Shown: positions 21,545-35,093, numbered from the stretch's first letter. The stretch is 64,000 bases of DNA from Podocnemis expansa (GCA_007922195.1 ML682038.1:4150106-4214105), one strand, 5' to 3'. A program made the numbers and translations. The notes: generated by a model from the sequence alone, not told the origin.

Positions 21545-22621
21545 ATCCAGCCCAAGGGACCTACAATGAACAAATCTAAAACAATAACAGCTAAAAGTCC
21601 ACTGTTCTGACTGGAGGATGTGCTACTTGTGTATTTTAACTGTTTGGAAAGAGAATTCTTCAGGCAGCAAAATGTTTTTTGACATATTATTTGAAATTTA
21701 AAAATGTCAACCAACTTTAGATGCAAATATTTAATGAAAATACTTTTTAAAACTTGCTTCACAATTTAAAGCAAGAAAAAGTAGGGGCAGCTCAACAGAG
21801 AAAATTACACTACATGAGAAAAAAAGACTTATGGTATTTTTAGCTCCGCTTCATATTTTCTCAAGCAGAACAGTGCAGTGGATGCTGCTGTGAAAGAAAA
21901 TGCTATTTATTTCATTATAAACCTATAAACTTTAATCAATCAAACTTGTCATAATTAGAATAGTTACAAATCACAGTGGTATTAATACTACCAAATGCAC
22001 ATTGAGTGTTGATGTTGCAGAAAGTCTAATTAGATAAGTATTTAGTAAGTAATTAGATAAGTACTGCCTAAGGAGAAACTGATTGTGTATATTGGTCTTT
22101 TTAAAATCTGCTTCTCCCAGCTTTTGCTTGTCCAGTGCTTTTTGTTCTGAAATGAAGTAGAGTATTACCATTGTAGGAGTTCTCTGGTAGTGTAAATGGG
22201 TCAGCTGCATTGACTTCTAAGACAACTGTGCCAGTTTACATCATTAAGAAATATGACTCTTGATTGGGAGGTAACATTCTATAGAGTGGGTGCACTTGAT
22301 TCTCCACCACCATTATGAGCCTGACTGATGTCTTGCATATGAACACTCTTTAAAAAATAAATAAATAAGTAAATAAAACCTATTTCTCCAATGTTATAAC
22401 TCATCTTGACTGTTCCACAACATAGGTGTCACAGCCAAAAAGTACTCGTGACATTGCACTCATTTCACCAGCTTGTATAAAACATACAACTGATGCAAAA
22501 TTCTGCAAATTCATTTTGGAGGCTGAAATGGAGCCACACAGAGTTTTGTAACATTAAGTTTGTCTTTGCCTTCTCCAGTTGGCAAGGGGAAGTCAGTGGA
22601 CAGATTCAGAGGGAAGTGATA
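21545..22621. other. No gene or repeat recognised
   Basis: AT-rich intron-like sequence. A short (AAAT)n run lies near 22350. Confidence 0.45.
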
Positions 22622-23014
22622 GGCTTTGTTTAGACGAGAGTTGTTTCGAAAGAAAATTTCTTATGTCCACACAACGTTCCATTATTTCGAAACAACAGGA
22701 CCCGTTGTTTTGAAATAATGGCCATTATTTCAAAACAGTAAAACCTCGCTTGAAATTGAAATAGCCGTTGTTTTGAAATGGCTGTTTTGAAACAACGGCG
22801 TTCGGACATGTTGTTTCGAAACAAAACCATTGTTTCGAAACAACTGTTTTAAAACAACATGTCCAAATGGCCTTATTTCGAAATAACGTTTCAATAGCAG
22901 GCTTTTCCTTAATTCAAATTAACATTTTCTTAATTCGAATTAACTTATTTATAAATAAGGACTTTATTTCGAAATAACTAATTTCGAAATAACAGTTTAT
23001 GTGTGAACATAGCC
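22622..23014. mobile_element. MITE with TTATTTCGAAATAA arms
   Basis: 393 bp. Left end GGCTTTGTTTAGACGAG, right end (inverted) GGCTATGTTCACACATAA. Three-base flanks ata/atg. Nearly the whole body is TTATTTCGAAATAAC and TTGTTTCGAAACAA in both orientations, so the element is one long set of nested palindromes. The 66-residue ORF here is a by-product. Confidence 0.85.
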
Positions 23015-24359
23015 ATGTAGTTAGATCACAAGAAGTGAAATTCTGGCTCCAAAACTCCCATGACTTCAGCATTTCACCCTATAAAGGTTAAGGTCATTTT
23101 AACGGCAGTGTTACGGACTGGTATGTATTACGTGGACTGTCTTATGAAGCAAGTAAATTATTTAAATTTGACTGAGCACCAACTCTGATGAGACAAAGGT
23201 CTATAAATATTTAGTGGTCTCAAAAGCCTGAAAGAGATATACTTAGTAGAGTACATGTGACTTTGAGAAGGAGGAATGGTTAGAGATTTATAGGGGAAAC
23301 TGAATCTGAATACCATAACATTTCTGTGACAGCAAGACTGGGACCTGTTTCTGTGGTGTGGTCTTTCATTTCTCATTGTCTTTCTTTTATCTCATCTCAT
23401 ATGGTTTGCTGTCATCTCAAGCTCAGTATGGCAAGACTCAAACTTATTTTGTTTTTCTTTCAGACCAGCTGTTTTGACTCAGTTCTCTGATCTGGATACC
23501 ACTAACACTCTCCTTGTCTTTCAGGTGTTTAGCCTGAAAAGGGAGGGTGATCTAAGATTCAGCCCCATCCTTCTTTTCCAGCACATAGGCTGTGACCAAA
23601 TCCTTTTTATTCTTCCTCTATTATATCTCAAAAATCCCTGCTTTATTATACATTACCACCAATACATGAAATACTGTCCCCAAGTTCTGTTTGCCAGGAT
23701 ATCTCCTGTTTAAATCTCCTCTGAATCCTCAGTTTTGTCGTACTTCAAACTAGAAGTTGAGGGTACAGAAACAGAGAAGATCTCTAAGATCTTCCCAATA
23801 TTACTCTTGTCCTGCTTCTCCCCAGCCTCCATTATTTTTGTTTGTTTATGAACTTCCCATTTTGTCGTGTAAGTTTTAGGTTCTACGCTCTTTGGGTTAG
23901 GGACTTTGTTTTTGTGAGGGGCCCAGCATATTCTGAGGCTCTCAAAATAATTTGTAAGGATGATGGTAGTTTCTTAAGAGAAGCTTTCAAAGTCTTGTTG
24001 CTAGGGTTATTAAGAAAAAATACTGACAAAACACTAGTAAATGTGCAATAGAAATTCAACAGGCACTGACAGGAGAATTAACTGGTGGTTAGAGTAGTCA
24101 GAGGTGGTAAAAGAAGATGTCCATAAAGTAGCAGTGAGTGGATCCTTAATTGGACATGTTTGTGTCAATATTATCAGGTATGTGTGATCTTGGCAGTCAC
24201 TAAAAATGTGTTACATAACTTATCAACAGCCCTAACTAATCATAAGAGGGGAGGGTAAAAAGAAGGAAGAGATGAGCACTTCCCACAAAATCAAGATGTT
24301 GAGAATAAAATTAAGGCACTTGAGGATATATAGAGAAGAAATTCTTGAATTGCCCATAC
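23015..24359. other. No gene or repeat recognised
   Basis: Intron-like sequence. ORFs at 23474 and 23842 lack any family motif. Confidence 0.4.
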
Positions 24360-24710
24360 TGCTGGTTCTCAACCATTGTGTCATGACACAAAAGTGTGTC
24401 ACATGAAATCAGCCTGCAGCTGAGAGCCCAGAGAGAGCTATGGTGGCAGGCTGATTTTATGCTTCTGGCCCTTTAAAATCTGAAGTGGCTGGTTCTCCCT
24501 GCAAGACCTGCCACAGAATCAGCTGTTCTGCAGGGGCATGGGCTGCCAATAAAGCCTTCAGAGGAAGATTTTGCTGGCAGCAGCTGCTACTGCAGTTTGA
24601 CCTGCTGCTGGAACTTCACTGTTGGGAGGAGTAGCAGCGATGCAGTGGGTCATGCACAACTGGGACCTCTCCTAGCTGTGCTGCTACATTGAAGGGATTG
24701 AGAACCCCTG
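24360..24710. mobile_element. Non-autonomous hAT
   Basis: 351 bp. Left end TGCTGGTTCTCAACC, right end (inverted) CAGGGGTTCTCAATCC, close to the common CAGTGGTTCTCAACC hAT terminus. Next to the left end is tgtgtcatgacaca, a short palindrome. Flanks gcccatac / gctcatgt agree at five of eight bases, with transitions at the rest. Confidence 0.75.
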
Positions 24711-27700
24711 GCTCATGTATCAGTGCTAAGAATCTGTGTGACAAACCATACAAACTAGAATTGTTCATTCAAGAGACTATCTAGTTGGTACAACTACTAG
24801 TAGTTGATACTACTGAAACCTGGTGAAATGATTTGCATGATTGGAATGTTAAAATCAATTATTCCAACCTATTTAGGAAGGATTGAGAGGGCAAAAAAGG
24901 GGGGATAGCATTCTGTCAAAAATGGCATTACCTCTTTATGAGTCACTGATAACTCAAAAGAAAATTATCTTAAATGCTTTTGACTTCTTGTTGCAGTCTC
25001 TCATCAAAGTCAATGCACAAGAGTCAGTTTGTTTCAGTGCATTACCTTTTGTAAATGCAGACTGATGAGGGGTTTGCAGATGTGTCTGCACATCAGGCAG
25101 ATGTGGCCACATATTTTTGTCACAGCCTGCTTTCTTCAATCTTGCTTCCTTCTGCCTTTTTCTATTCTATTATTCTCAAAGGTTTTAACCACAGACCAAG
25201 AGATCTACTGCCTTCCTGATCTATGGGCAGCAGCAGCTTCTCATGTATTTGAGTTCACCTGGCCAACTTTTAGGAGAGCTTTAACAGTATCCTTATATCC
25301 CTATTGTTGGCCACCCAGCTCACATTCTCCCATTTTCAATTCTGTGTGAAATAAGACTTGGGAGAATCATGTCATCTATCTATACAAGGTTACCAGCCCA
25401 GCAAAATTGCATTTGTATGATTAAGGATTCAGTGCTAGTCATGCAGCACCAGTCCAGAACTTCATAGTTTGGTATCCTGTTTTACTACTTGATATTTCAG
25501 ATGAGATGCAGACAAGGCCTGTGAAAATTCTCTAGTTGCTTCAAATACCTGCCAAAGCCCATAGCTGAATAGCCTTTGTGATGCATCCTTTCCCTCTACG
25601 TGCTGGAAGACAGCTCTCATTCTCTGCCCCTTTCCTGAGCCATGTGAAATACATTGAACATGTTTCACGTAAGTGCGTGTGTGATGCTGCAGGAAACATC
25701 ATGCCCTAGCAATACAGCAGAAGATGTTATGAGCATTCATAAAGGAACCCTTCACGGTGTATTTTGCAGTAAGCCATGCAAATAGATCATACTCTAGGGG
25801 TGCATCCCAAGACAGACAGACAAACAGATACACACACACACACACACACACACACGTGTGTGTGTTCCACAAAATACAAAAAAATGAACTTTAATGAAGC
25901 CACAAACTTGCACAAGAATAAAAGCCGATAGTTATACTGCCATGAATCATAATGTCAGGATTAATAATTGCTTCCATTTGCACCAATATTTCATGCCTTT
26001 CATTACACAGTATCATCAGAATGTGCTCCATTTGGGTAATACATTCCAGGAGAACTCATTATAGGTTAGAAAGGGGGTATTGTTCCATGACAGCACTATT
26101 CAGCTTAATTGCCTCCTCTCTGCAAGCAATACATGTAGTCATTATTTAAAATTATTTAAAATACATCAGGGGAAAATTCATGTTAACAACATAACTGAAT
26201 TATAACATCTAGACAGTATTTCCTATTTTTGTCACTTCTCACTACATGTTTTTTGAAGCTGAATACAGTTGTAGCCCTCTATCATTTTCTACATTTACAT
26301 TTGCAAAATAAGCAAATTATTTATTCCAATAGCCACTACATTTCAATCTTTCTGGGGAATATGATGTTTACGTCTAGGCTGAGGTTGTGACCCAAGTTCT
26401 CACTGAAGAGCATGTAGTAGCAATGCCACCCGAGGACGAACCTTTTGAAGGTAATTTTGACTTGCATTTCCTTCCCTTTTTCCTCCTTGCTCGAGGGAGA
26501 AAGAAAGTGTCAGGAGCCCTTTACAGAGCATTACTGACTATTTTCCCCCTTCTGGCAGCCCCATTCTTTCCTTATCCTCTTTATCTCTGTCCTGGTCACT
26601 TGCTTGCCCTGTGGAGACCCTCTCTCTTTGTAAATGGACTCACAATTTGGACAAGTCCTATGTGGCAGAGACATGAGGGGTCTCTTTTGCTTCTTTTAAT
26701 TTTCCTCTTCTCACATTTCTCAGCGAAGACCACTGGTTTGGGAGTCCAAAACCTTGATAAATAACTTGCAAGTCACACTCTGGTGCTTCTTGGTTTGACT
26801 TTGATTTTCGTACTAGTCTGTTAAATTATAGTGATTCTCTTGATCTTGATCATAATTCAATGAAAATACACCAGCTGGCACATTCCAGGTATGTTGAGGT
26901 CAAACAAATTCAAATTTTAAAATGTCAGCTTTATGTTCTTAGCCAATTTTTGATCAATAAATGAAAGCAGAAGAGTTTGCTACTGTCTCTTCCTCTTCCT
27001 TTGGAATCTTCATCAAGATGGTAACACTGGGTGAAATTCAAGTCTGTGCAGATAGCCAGAGCACGGCGAGTATTTAGCACTGAAATCTTACCAAAATACT
27101 CAGAATAAGTCTTAATTTAGTAATGCATCGATTTTGTGATTTCTCCTCTTCCCAGACCCCCGTTTCACTCTTCCCCAATTACAGGAATGAATTTCACATA
27201 TTATGAATAAAGTATGTAAGTTTATAATACAAATGCTGGACCAGATGCACAATTTGGGTAAATGATTATAGCTTACTGGAAATCAATGGCATTATGACTG
27301 TTTACACCAGGTGAGGATTTGGCCCATTATGTCACTATGGGGAGAAGGAAACTAGGCGCCATTGCTGAAGGGTCAGAACATGTAGAGTTAAGGTTCTTTC
27401 CTTCCACTTCTCCTAGGTTTGGTGGCTAATATCTTTTCAGTAGGACACACAGCCTCTCCTGTAAGGGAGCATGCATTGAAAAGTGCAGGAGAGGAAACTC
27501 AGGAAGTTTCTTGAATATCTGTCCTTCTTCCAGGGATTCTATTTCAGTAGGGCACATTGTGGCTCAAGTTTGACTGTGGTATTAGAAGCCCTACCAAACC
27601 CTCTGTGAATCATGTCAGTAAAAGCAATTAAAGGCTATCTTTACTTCTGCTGCAAAAGGTTTAAGAGGGATTAATAAAGAGATAAGAGGTTGAATGTAAA

Positions 27701-28553
27701 GTCTAGGGAATCTACTGAATATCAAGTAGCTTTTACTGATACGTTTTTCAAAAGGACTATAACTAAACCACAAATTTTCTGTAGGTTAGAGGGTTCAGTA
27801 AATTCATGTGGTGTTAAATTTATTAAAGTTGCTGCCTAGAATATTTAATTCTGTGTGTCAAATTTGTATTTATTTGGGTTTATGATCCTGTAAAGTTATC
27901 ATACAAAGAAGTTGCCATAGTTCTATTTTTTCTTTAAGAAGCAGACTAGTAGCTGTGTGATGGTTGAAAGTTATGAGATTATATTGGATTTTCCATTAGA
28001 AGTTCTCATTTTTAGGGGTTTATAACATGACCATATATTTTTCTTTGAAGATGAACCCTGAGACAGCCTTGATGAACCTTTTATTATGACTTTTTTTTAG
28101 TGCTGTTACAACTTGAATCTATTTTCAGCTGAAAAATCTCCTTCTCCTGTGTAGTTAAAAAAAGTATGATTTTTCTGAGTTAAAAGAATGAAAAAAGTGA
28201 CGCAGAATATTAATATTGAGATCCTTTTGGCCATTAATATGCTTTAAAAATTAATTTATTTTAAATGGAAATTTTCAGGTTTTGAGTTTTTAATGTGGAC
28301 TTTTCACTTTTCCTGTCCGAAAGAGAAAAATTCAAGAAAAGGATTTTCCTTTTTTAAAAAGATTCATGTGCTGTATGTGGATGACATTTTCTGATCACTC
28401 CAATGGTAAAAATATTCTCTAATTTGCAGATTTAAGTACTTCAAACACTTGATATTTTGCATGCTATGTAAAAGATCCATTTGGGTTTTCCATACATACG
28501 TGTATGTGATTGATATAAATTTTATTACCCACACAATGACAAATAGGGCAGTC
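24711..28553. other. Unique intron-like sequence with one microsatellite
   Basis: Apart from (CA)n/(GT)n at 25829-25864 I see no repeat ends, no CR1 or PLE sequence and no exon. The 125-residue ORF at 26387 has no family match I recognise. Confidence 0.45.
25829..25864. repeat. (CA)n joined to (TG)n
   Basis: About 13 CA units run straight into gtgtgtgtg, forming a small CA/TG palindrome. It is preceded by a gacagacagaca run. Confidence 0.93.
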
Positions 28554-28675
28554 CATTATTCATACCTATGTATGTATGTATCTATCTATCTATCTATCTA
28601 TCTGAATGGCCTGTTGGTTGTATTATTCATACCTATGTATCTATCTATCTATCTATCTGAATGGCCTGTTGGTTG
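28554..28675 (+). repeat. Tandem duplication containing (CTAT)n
   Basis: Two copies of a block: attattcatacctatgtat, then a (CTAT) run, then ctgaatggcctgttggttgt. The runs differ in length (about 6 versus 4-5 units, and the first copy has extra tatg). It is therefore a compound microsatellite that duplicated with its flanks. Confidence 0.93.
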
Positions 28676-30699
28676 TTTGTGAATAATATTAGTATGAAGG
28701 AGTAATGATAAGTGAGCAGCCCTGACGATATAGTTAACCTTTTTCAAGTATCGTGGTCAATATATATCTCTAACTAGTCATGTAGCTATCCTATTATATT
28801 TTCAGTATTCTTATCACTGTGGTATCTCAACTGAAAATATTGTAACTCAGATTCACATTCAGGTCCCCCCCCCCCATCTGATCATTTTTAGTAGTACCTA
28901 ATCTAAACCGCACTGAAGTCAGTGGGATTTTTCCAGCCGACTGCAGTGGACCTTGCCACTCTTACCCATGTTATACAATTTAGCTCTAAAATTTATTTCC
29001 TGAATTTGGAGACTTCAAGGTGTTGACAATTTAGGCATGCAATGCTGGACATGTAAAGATGGGGTATTATTTCCAGAAGTGCAACTGAAGTACAAGCATG
29101 TGCAGTTGCACCTCTGAGATTTTTCACACTTAATTCCCTAGTACATAGACCAAGTAAGGTACCACACTGCAAGGGGGGGGGGGGACAAAAAATTCTCTTT
29201 CTAGTCTGTCTGATACCTCTTTCTTTCCCCATGGCTGCTGTCTCCAAATCAACACTGTTTTGATGACCACAGCCATGCATCCTGTGGCTAATTTGTAAGC
29301 AGTAGCTACTGATTGATGCCTTATCAGCCAGACAACTCTTAGAAGCCCATTAGGGATTTCCATTATCATTCTGTGTCACTGCTGGGATGATCCTGGCACT
29401 GCTGAAACAACAGTGGTAAATCTTGTCAGGGCCAGCATCAGAGAGGTTCTGCACGATAAGAGTTCAGGGGACAAGGGTGCTATAGTGAAGACAAGCCCTT
29501 GGCAGGAGGGAAAATTAAATAGGATTAAATTGAAAAGAAAGAGGAGATCCTGGGTGGATAAGCAGAATATAAGGGGAAAAGGGAAGAGGAATATTTGAAG
29601 TGAGGAAAGACAAGAGGTAGCAAAAGAGAAAATGGGCTGAAGAATAGCAGCTTGGGTGAAACAACTCTGAAATGAAAATTGGGAAGGGATAGAAGGGACT
29701 GCGGTCAGAGGAAAAGAGAGAAGAGAGACATTTGAAAAGAAATAGAGCAATGGGGAGAGATGAGATATACAGGGACGGGAAACATGATAGCAAGCTATGT
29801 TGGCTGGTATCCTAGATAAATAATGGTGCTGAAGCTATTGATCTCCCTTGGCCAAACTCAGCAGGTGAAATCTGGACACTGTGATTGTGTGCATCACAGA
29901 GAGGCATTTTGATAGAAGTTAAAGGAGGTTCAGGAGGAAATGGAGATTATATAATCCATCGTCATCCTTCTGCCCAGCCTGCCTAATTTCAGAATGAAAA
30001 ACTCAGGCCTCTTACAGAAGGAGGAAGGTCAGAGAAACCAATGTTTATCTTTCTGTGACCCCTTCCCTATTCTCAACTGGTTCCCCCTCCCTCCAAATGT
30101 AGCTCTGATACTACTGTCTTCATTTCTCTCCCTTTGCACACCACCAGTTCATTCAAACTCATTCACCAGTTCACGCAATTCTCTAGCGTTCAGCTGTGAC
30201 AACCTGGCTCTGAAACTCTCCAGGCACCTCAGGTCCCACTTCACAGATCTTCCCGATACAGTACTGAACTTCCTCACATCAGAGACTATCGTGCTCTGTC
30301 ACTCCCTCATTTCACACACATTCCTCTCCAGGCTCAAAAGGCATATCCACATAGTCAGAAGTTATCTTCTTACCTGACACAGATATGAGGAGCCCTCATC
30401 TCAGCTCAAAATTCCCATCCCTTAACCTGTTACTGGGCTGGGAAAGCAGAAACAAAAGCAGGAAGAAGCCTGCCCAGACAACCCTATACTCTATCTCTGT
30501 GAGGCTAGCCCTACAAACTCCACTATTTCCTGCGCTTTTCCATGTCCCCTTGCTTCAAGTAGTCTGTACAGTCCTGGAAATACTCCAATGGCAAGGTGTA
30601 TTGCTGCCTCAGGGTGCTGGAGGAAATCCCGACTGCATCACCAGTAGTTCCCCAGAAGGGGCAGTTGGTATTGAACCCTGGAGTTACAATCACCTATCC
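28676..30699. other. No gene or repeat recognised
   Basis: Intron-like sequence with homopolymers (C-run near 28867, G-run near 29175) and a purine-rich stretch 29440-29770. ORFs there are compositional. Confidence 0.4.
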
Positions 30700-30907
30700 C
30701 AGTGTTTCCCAACCAGTGTGCCATGACACAAACAGGTGTTCCATCAGGACTCAGCAGGTGTGCCACAGAGTTTTTTGAAAAACTACTTGAGTTCTGAATT
30801 GGTTCAGGAATATTTATGAGTTCATTTACAGACTACATGTTGGGGTGCCTCAAACTAAAGTAAAGGTATCAATGTATGTCACGCAGAGAAAAGTTTGGGA
30901 ACCACCA
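30700..30907. mobile_element. Short non-autonomous hAT (same family as 5671)
   Basis: 208 bp. Left end CAGTGTTTCCCAACCAGTG, right end ...gtttgggaaccacc. The body matches the two outer parts of the 5671-7818 element (tgtgccatgacac; aatatttatgagtt; gcagagaaaagtttgggaac). I could not confirm an 8-bp duplication. Confidence 0.75.
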
Positions 30908-31443
30908 AACAGCCATGATAGTATTGATGGGGCTTAGGCCCATGAATCCCTAATTACCATCTGCCTAAGGTGAGAACAAATAAGCAAAAAGGTAGAAAGG
31001 AGAGAACAAGGGGAGAAAAAAAATGAAGAAGCTAACAGGAGAATGGAATAAAGGAATCACAAAGAAAATCTAGGTAAATCAAGAAAAGAGAATGTTATAT
31101 TTAGCAAATTTTCGGGGGGGGGTTGGTATTAATTGTAGTCTGTTCTGGAACAGTTGTCAAGGAGTGCTTCATTATAATTAACATTATATATACATATATT
31201 GCAGAACCTTTTCTTTTTTTGGTCTTATAAGGGGACAGATAGACAAAAGTATTCTTTGCCTAGGACAGCAGCATCCTTAGGGATGCCCCTTGACTGCTAC
31301 TCTTTATTTAATCTATGTTCTTTGAAATTCTAGGCTTAAACATAAATCTCCACATTAGAATGTAATTTGTTTTATTTTAGTCTTTGCACTGAATGTTTCA
31401 TCTACTCTGATGTACTTTACATTGCAAACATTTATTTTGCCAA

Positions 31444-32171
31444 AACAACAAGAGTCCTGTGGCACCTTAAAGACTAACAGATTTCTTCTAGCATAAGCTT
31501 TTGTGGGCTCCAACCCAGTTCATCAGATGTATAAAGTAGAAACTACAGTTGGGGGGTATATATACATCAGGGGCTCATTCATCTGCACATCCATTAATGT
31601 GGTATATGCTATCATGTGCTAGCGGTGCTCCCCTGCCATGTACATTGGCCAAACCAGATTGTTCTTGAACAAAAGGATAAATGGACACAAACTGGACATC
31701 AAAAACAGCAGCATCCAAAAATCAGTAGGAGAACATGTCAATTTCCCTGGACACTCAGTAGCAGACTTGAAAGTTGCCATATTTCAACAAAAAAACTTCA
31801 AAGACGGACTTTAGTGTGAAACTGCAGAGCTGAAGCTGATTTGCAAGCTTGGCACAATCAGAGTGGGTCTGAATAGGGACTTGGAATGGTTAGCACATTG
31901 GAAAAAGTAATTGTGCCTTTTCTCACATTTTCTCCCTTTAATCAACTGGTGTGAATGGGCCCCATGCCCTCTGAAGTGACTTTGTTAACACTTGCCCTCC
32001 TTCATCCTTAAATTGGTGTATATACCTCTCAACTGTAGTTTCCACTTCATACATCTGACGAAGTGGGTTGGAACCCACGAAAGCTTATGCCTGAAGAAAT
32101 CAGTAAGTGTTTAAGGTGCCACAAGACTCTCGTTTTTGCTGTCAACAGACTAACATGGCTACCCCTCTGAA
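31444..32171 (+). mobile_element. PLE fragment with an inverted copy of its tail at the 5' end
   Basis: The sense part (about 31570-32171) contains a decayed GIY-YIG endonuclease (chvhwpNQ...LEQKDKWTQTGHQK region) and the 3' tail (catctgacgaagtgggttgg, acccacgaaagcttatg, ggtgccacaagactc, agactaacatggctacccct). The first ~115 bases are the same tail reversed (gagtcctgtggcacctta, ataagcttttgtgggctcca, ttcatcagatgtat). The unit is flanked by a 14-base duplication, atttattttgccaa at 31430-31443 and 32172-32185. So the inverted tail integrated together with the rest. Confidence 0.88.
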
Positions 32172-32185
32172 ATTTATTTTGCCAA

Positions 32186-32899
32186 TTTTATAGTATTTTA
32201 TTAAAATCTAAATAGTCCCTAACTACTCTCTGCGTCACCTAAGAAAATGCTAAGAATTTTCAATGATAAACAACTAAATGGGCAGATTTCAAAAACAATA
32301 ACAGGCAATCGTAGCAATCCCACTTTAGGACAAGATCCAATACACAATATAGTCCATTGGAATATTTCTATACTTTAAACTTCATTGGGCTCTTAGAGCA
32401 AAATATGTCATGTTCTTGCTTCTAGCTCTATACATAAGGGCACCCTCTTTGCTACATGTCATTGTGTTAATGTGTAGTGCACAGGACATACTGAAAAGAA
32501 ATTCTTTCTTACCTCCATGAACACTACTTAATATTGCCCTCTTCCTCATCCTTCTCCTCTTTTACCCTTCTCAACTTTTCATTGCTTCCTACTTCTCATC
32601 TTAAAGTAGGCTCCTGTGCAGCAAAACTATTCATGTGTTTTACTTCTGGACTACTGCATACAAATGTGAAATTAAGTGCACGCATAACTCCTTGGAGGTT
32701 AAAGATCTTTAGGCTATAAAGTCTCCGGGGAGATGGTCTTTTTATGTATTTTAAAGCTTCCTGCCTCTTTTCTATTACGTACATTTATTATTATGTGGAA
32801 TTGACTGATCTTTGATCTATGGTTACTGGTGGTAGATATGCAAGTGGCCTAAGAAGGGAGGGTAGATGGGGTGAGTTCTGGGTTATTAGAGAATTTTTT
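32186..32899. other. No gene or repeat recognised
   Basis: Intron-like sequence without family motifs or terminal repeats. Confidence 0.4.
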
Positions 32900-33222
32900 C
32901 TTGAGTGACTGGGTGTTGAGACTTGTCCACATGCTCAGGGTTTAACTCATCACCATATTTGGGGTCAGGAAGGAATTCTCCCCCAGGGCAGATTAGCTAG
33001 GGCTCTGGGGTATTTTTGCCTTCTTCTGTAGCATGGGGCATGGCTCACCTACTGGTCAATTCTCTGTATCTTAAAGTCCTTAAATCTTGATTTGAGGACT
33101 TAAATAACTCAGGCTAGAAGCTTATTGCTGGGGTAGGTGGGTGAGGTTTTGTGGCCTGTATGATGCAGGAGGTCAGACTAGAATGATCATGCTTGTCCCT
33201 TCTGACCTTAGCATCTATGAGT
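32900..33222 (+). mobile_element. CR1-type LINE 3'-untranslated fragment
   Basis: Longer relative of 4263-4545: tttggggtcaggaaggaatt, ttctcccccagggcagatt, ggggtatttttgccttcttc, aggtgggtgaggtttt and the end gaggtcagactagaatgatc...tctgacctta...tctatga. No ORF. Confidence 0.75.
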
Positions 33223-34543
33223 TTAATAAATACACTGATTAATGTCCCGTAAGGGACTGGGGGAGTTAAAATATTCAGCACTCTGCAGGATTAGGCCCTA
33301 TATTATAAATTTATTTCTTCTCAGACACAATCTTAACTGCTTTTATATCTGTTATGTTTGTGCACAAGGATAATATTGTGGTTCATGTTTTCAATAATTA
33401 TGAACAAAAGCAATTTTAATCCCACCTGTTGTTTTACTAATTGTCTCATGTCTATACTTATAAAAAATAGGTGCTGTCTAAAAATGAACTACTATTCTTC
33501 CTTTTTTTAGACACTATAAGTATTAGATCAATTCAATAGCAAAATGATACCATACTGTAAAACATTCATGTTTTTATTCCTCTCAAGTATTCGAGATTCA
33601 TTTCTGTTTATTAGAGCAGGACAGAGCACTACATGGATGACAATGAATTAATGACAGGTATGCGAAGTTAGAAGCTGCATGGTTCATTAGACATTACAGG
33701 CTTTATTCCTCTCTTTTAGTGACTAGCATTATATAATTCGTATTAGCAGGAACATTTTAAAAAAGTATCTAGATTTTAATGTTTTTAATGGCCATTATAT
33801 CCTTTTTTATATTGAAATTTATTATTAAAGACATTTTGGTAACATACTGAACATATTGGGTTAGAGCTTTTAAAACCAAAGTTTAGGTCAGCTTAACTAC
33901 AGCACTTCCAAGTGTGATTTTTTTTCACACACTTGAGCAACTTAGCTAGATTGCCTGAATTTTAAGTGTAGAGCAGTCATAAACATACAGAAGGAAGAGA
34001 CAGCAGACTGTCCATCCTGCCTAGTGCTTGCCTGCTTAAAGACACTTTTTAAGTACTTAAATCTAATCAGAAGATTGCCTATTTTGCAACACAGGAGAAA
34101 GATCAACTGTCAAATTAAACAAAGCAACACAGCTTTTTTTTCATTTAGAAAGCTATTTTTTTCTGTTTTTCAAATAAACCTGCAGATTTCATACGCTCAC
34201 TGTAAAAACAATTTAATACAGTTGCGTTCCTCTGTAAACAAAATAAGAAGAATACAGTTTTTGCCTTATTTATACACTTTCCTGGCCTTTTCATCAGTTT
34301 GACTGCAGAATTTAACTCCTCCCCCAACCTTCCAATCACCCCATCCTCTCCGACCCCCACCCGAAAGCTAATTTTATTTTATGCGACAGAAAATAACCAG
34401 CACTTTCTACCAAGTCTGTGAATGGGCCAAAACACTTGTTCAGTTTATGAAACTAGGAATAATTGGACTGACTGCTGAAAAGCTATATAGAATTTTACTT
34501 TAAAAAGTGTATTCTCTTTTGAGAGAGATTCCATAATATTCTC
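33223..34543. other. No gene or repeat recognised
   Basis: AT-rich unique sequence with no mobile-element termini. The 92-residue ORF at 34024 is compositional. Confidence 0.4.
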
Positions 34544-35093
34544 TGTTGTACAAAGGGCCCTTCCCTCAGCAGAATCTCGGATACACTCAGTGAAACCACA
34601 CCTGATCCCTGGATATATTACTTTATTGCATTAATATAATAAGCCATTCAGCACTTTAACATTAAAGAGTATACATTACCCACAAGCAGCAAGCAGGCAG
34701 ACAAGGATCAAAAGCTTATGCCTCTTCTACAGGGCAGCCCCAACCCTCTATTCCCTGTAGCTGAGCGCCCGGCATGAGCATTGCTCCAGACTGGGGAAAG
34801 CCCTGGGCACTCTGTATGGATTGGGGTCTCAGGTGAGGCTGCTACCCAGGTGGGCACTCCCAATTCTCTATACCTAACACACACACATCTTGCCTTTTGG
34901 GGCAGATGCGTTCCCAGGGTGACTCTGGCAGAAAACAACCTGCTGTCTTATAAAGAACACTTTCAAGATTAGCTGGTTACCAGCCTACTTTGCACCTGGA
35001 GTGGCTTTAAGCCAACCTAGCACTAGCTCAATCTCGAGCAGAAGCAGTCTTTAATCAGTCTGTGCTAAGGGTAATCAGTGGTCACACCCAACA
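34544..35093 (-). mobile_element. Probable solo LTR
   Basis: 550-bp block bounded by TGTTG and CAACA. Read on the - strand it starts TGTTGGGTGTGACC, has a TATA-like TTATAAG (+ strand 34947-34954) and an AATAAA polyadenylation signal (34622-34627) about 320 bases downstream, then ends near TTGTACAACA. That order is U3-R-U5. Flanking bases do not give a convincing duplication, and there is no internal region. Hence moderate confidence. Confidence 0.55.

Noticed and set aside
24883..25349. Overlapping + ORFs
   Set aside because: Short, no motif, and not flanked by convincing splice sites.
26387..26764. 125-residue ORF as a possible host exon
   Set aside because: No conserved motif, and it begins and ends without splice-site context; codon use looks random.
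29376..29793. Hydrophobic - strand ORFs as a membrane protein
   Set aside because: Product of a purine-rich + strand stretch (Phe/Leu/Ser bias); no start context, family motif or splice sites.
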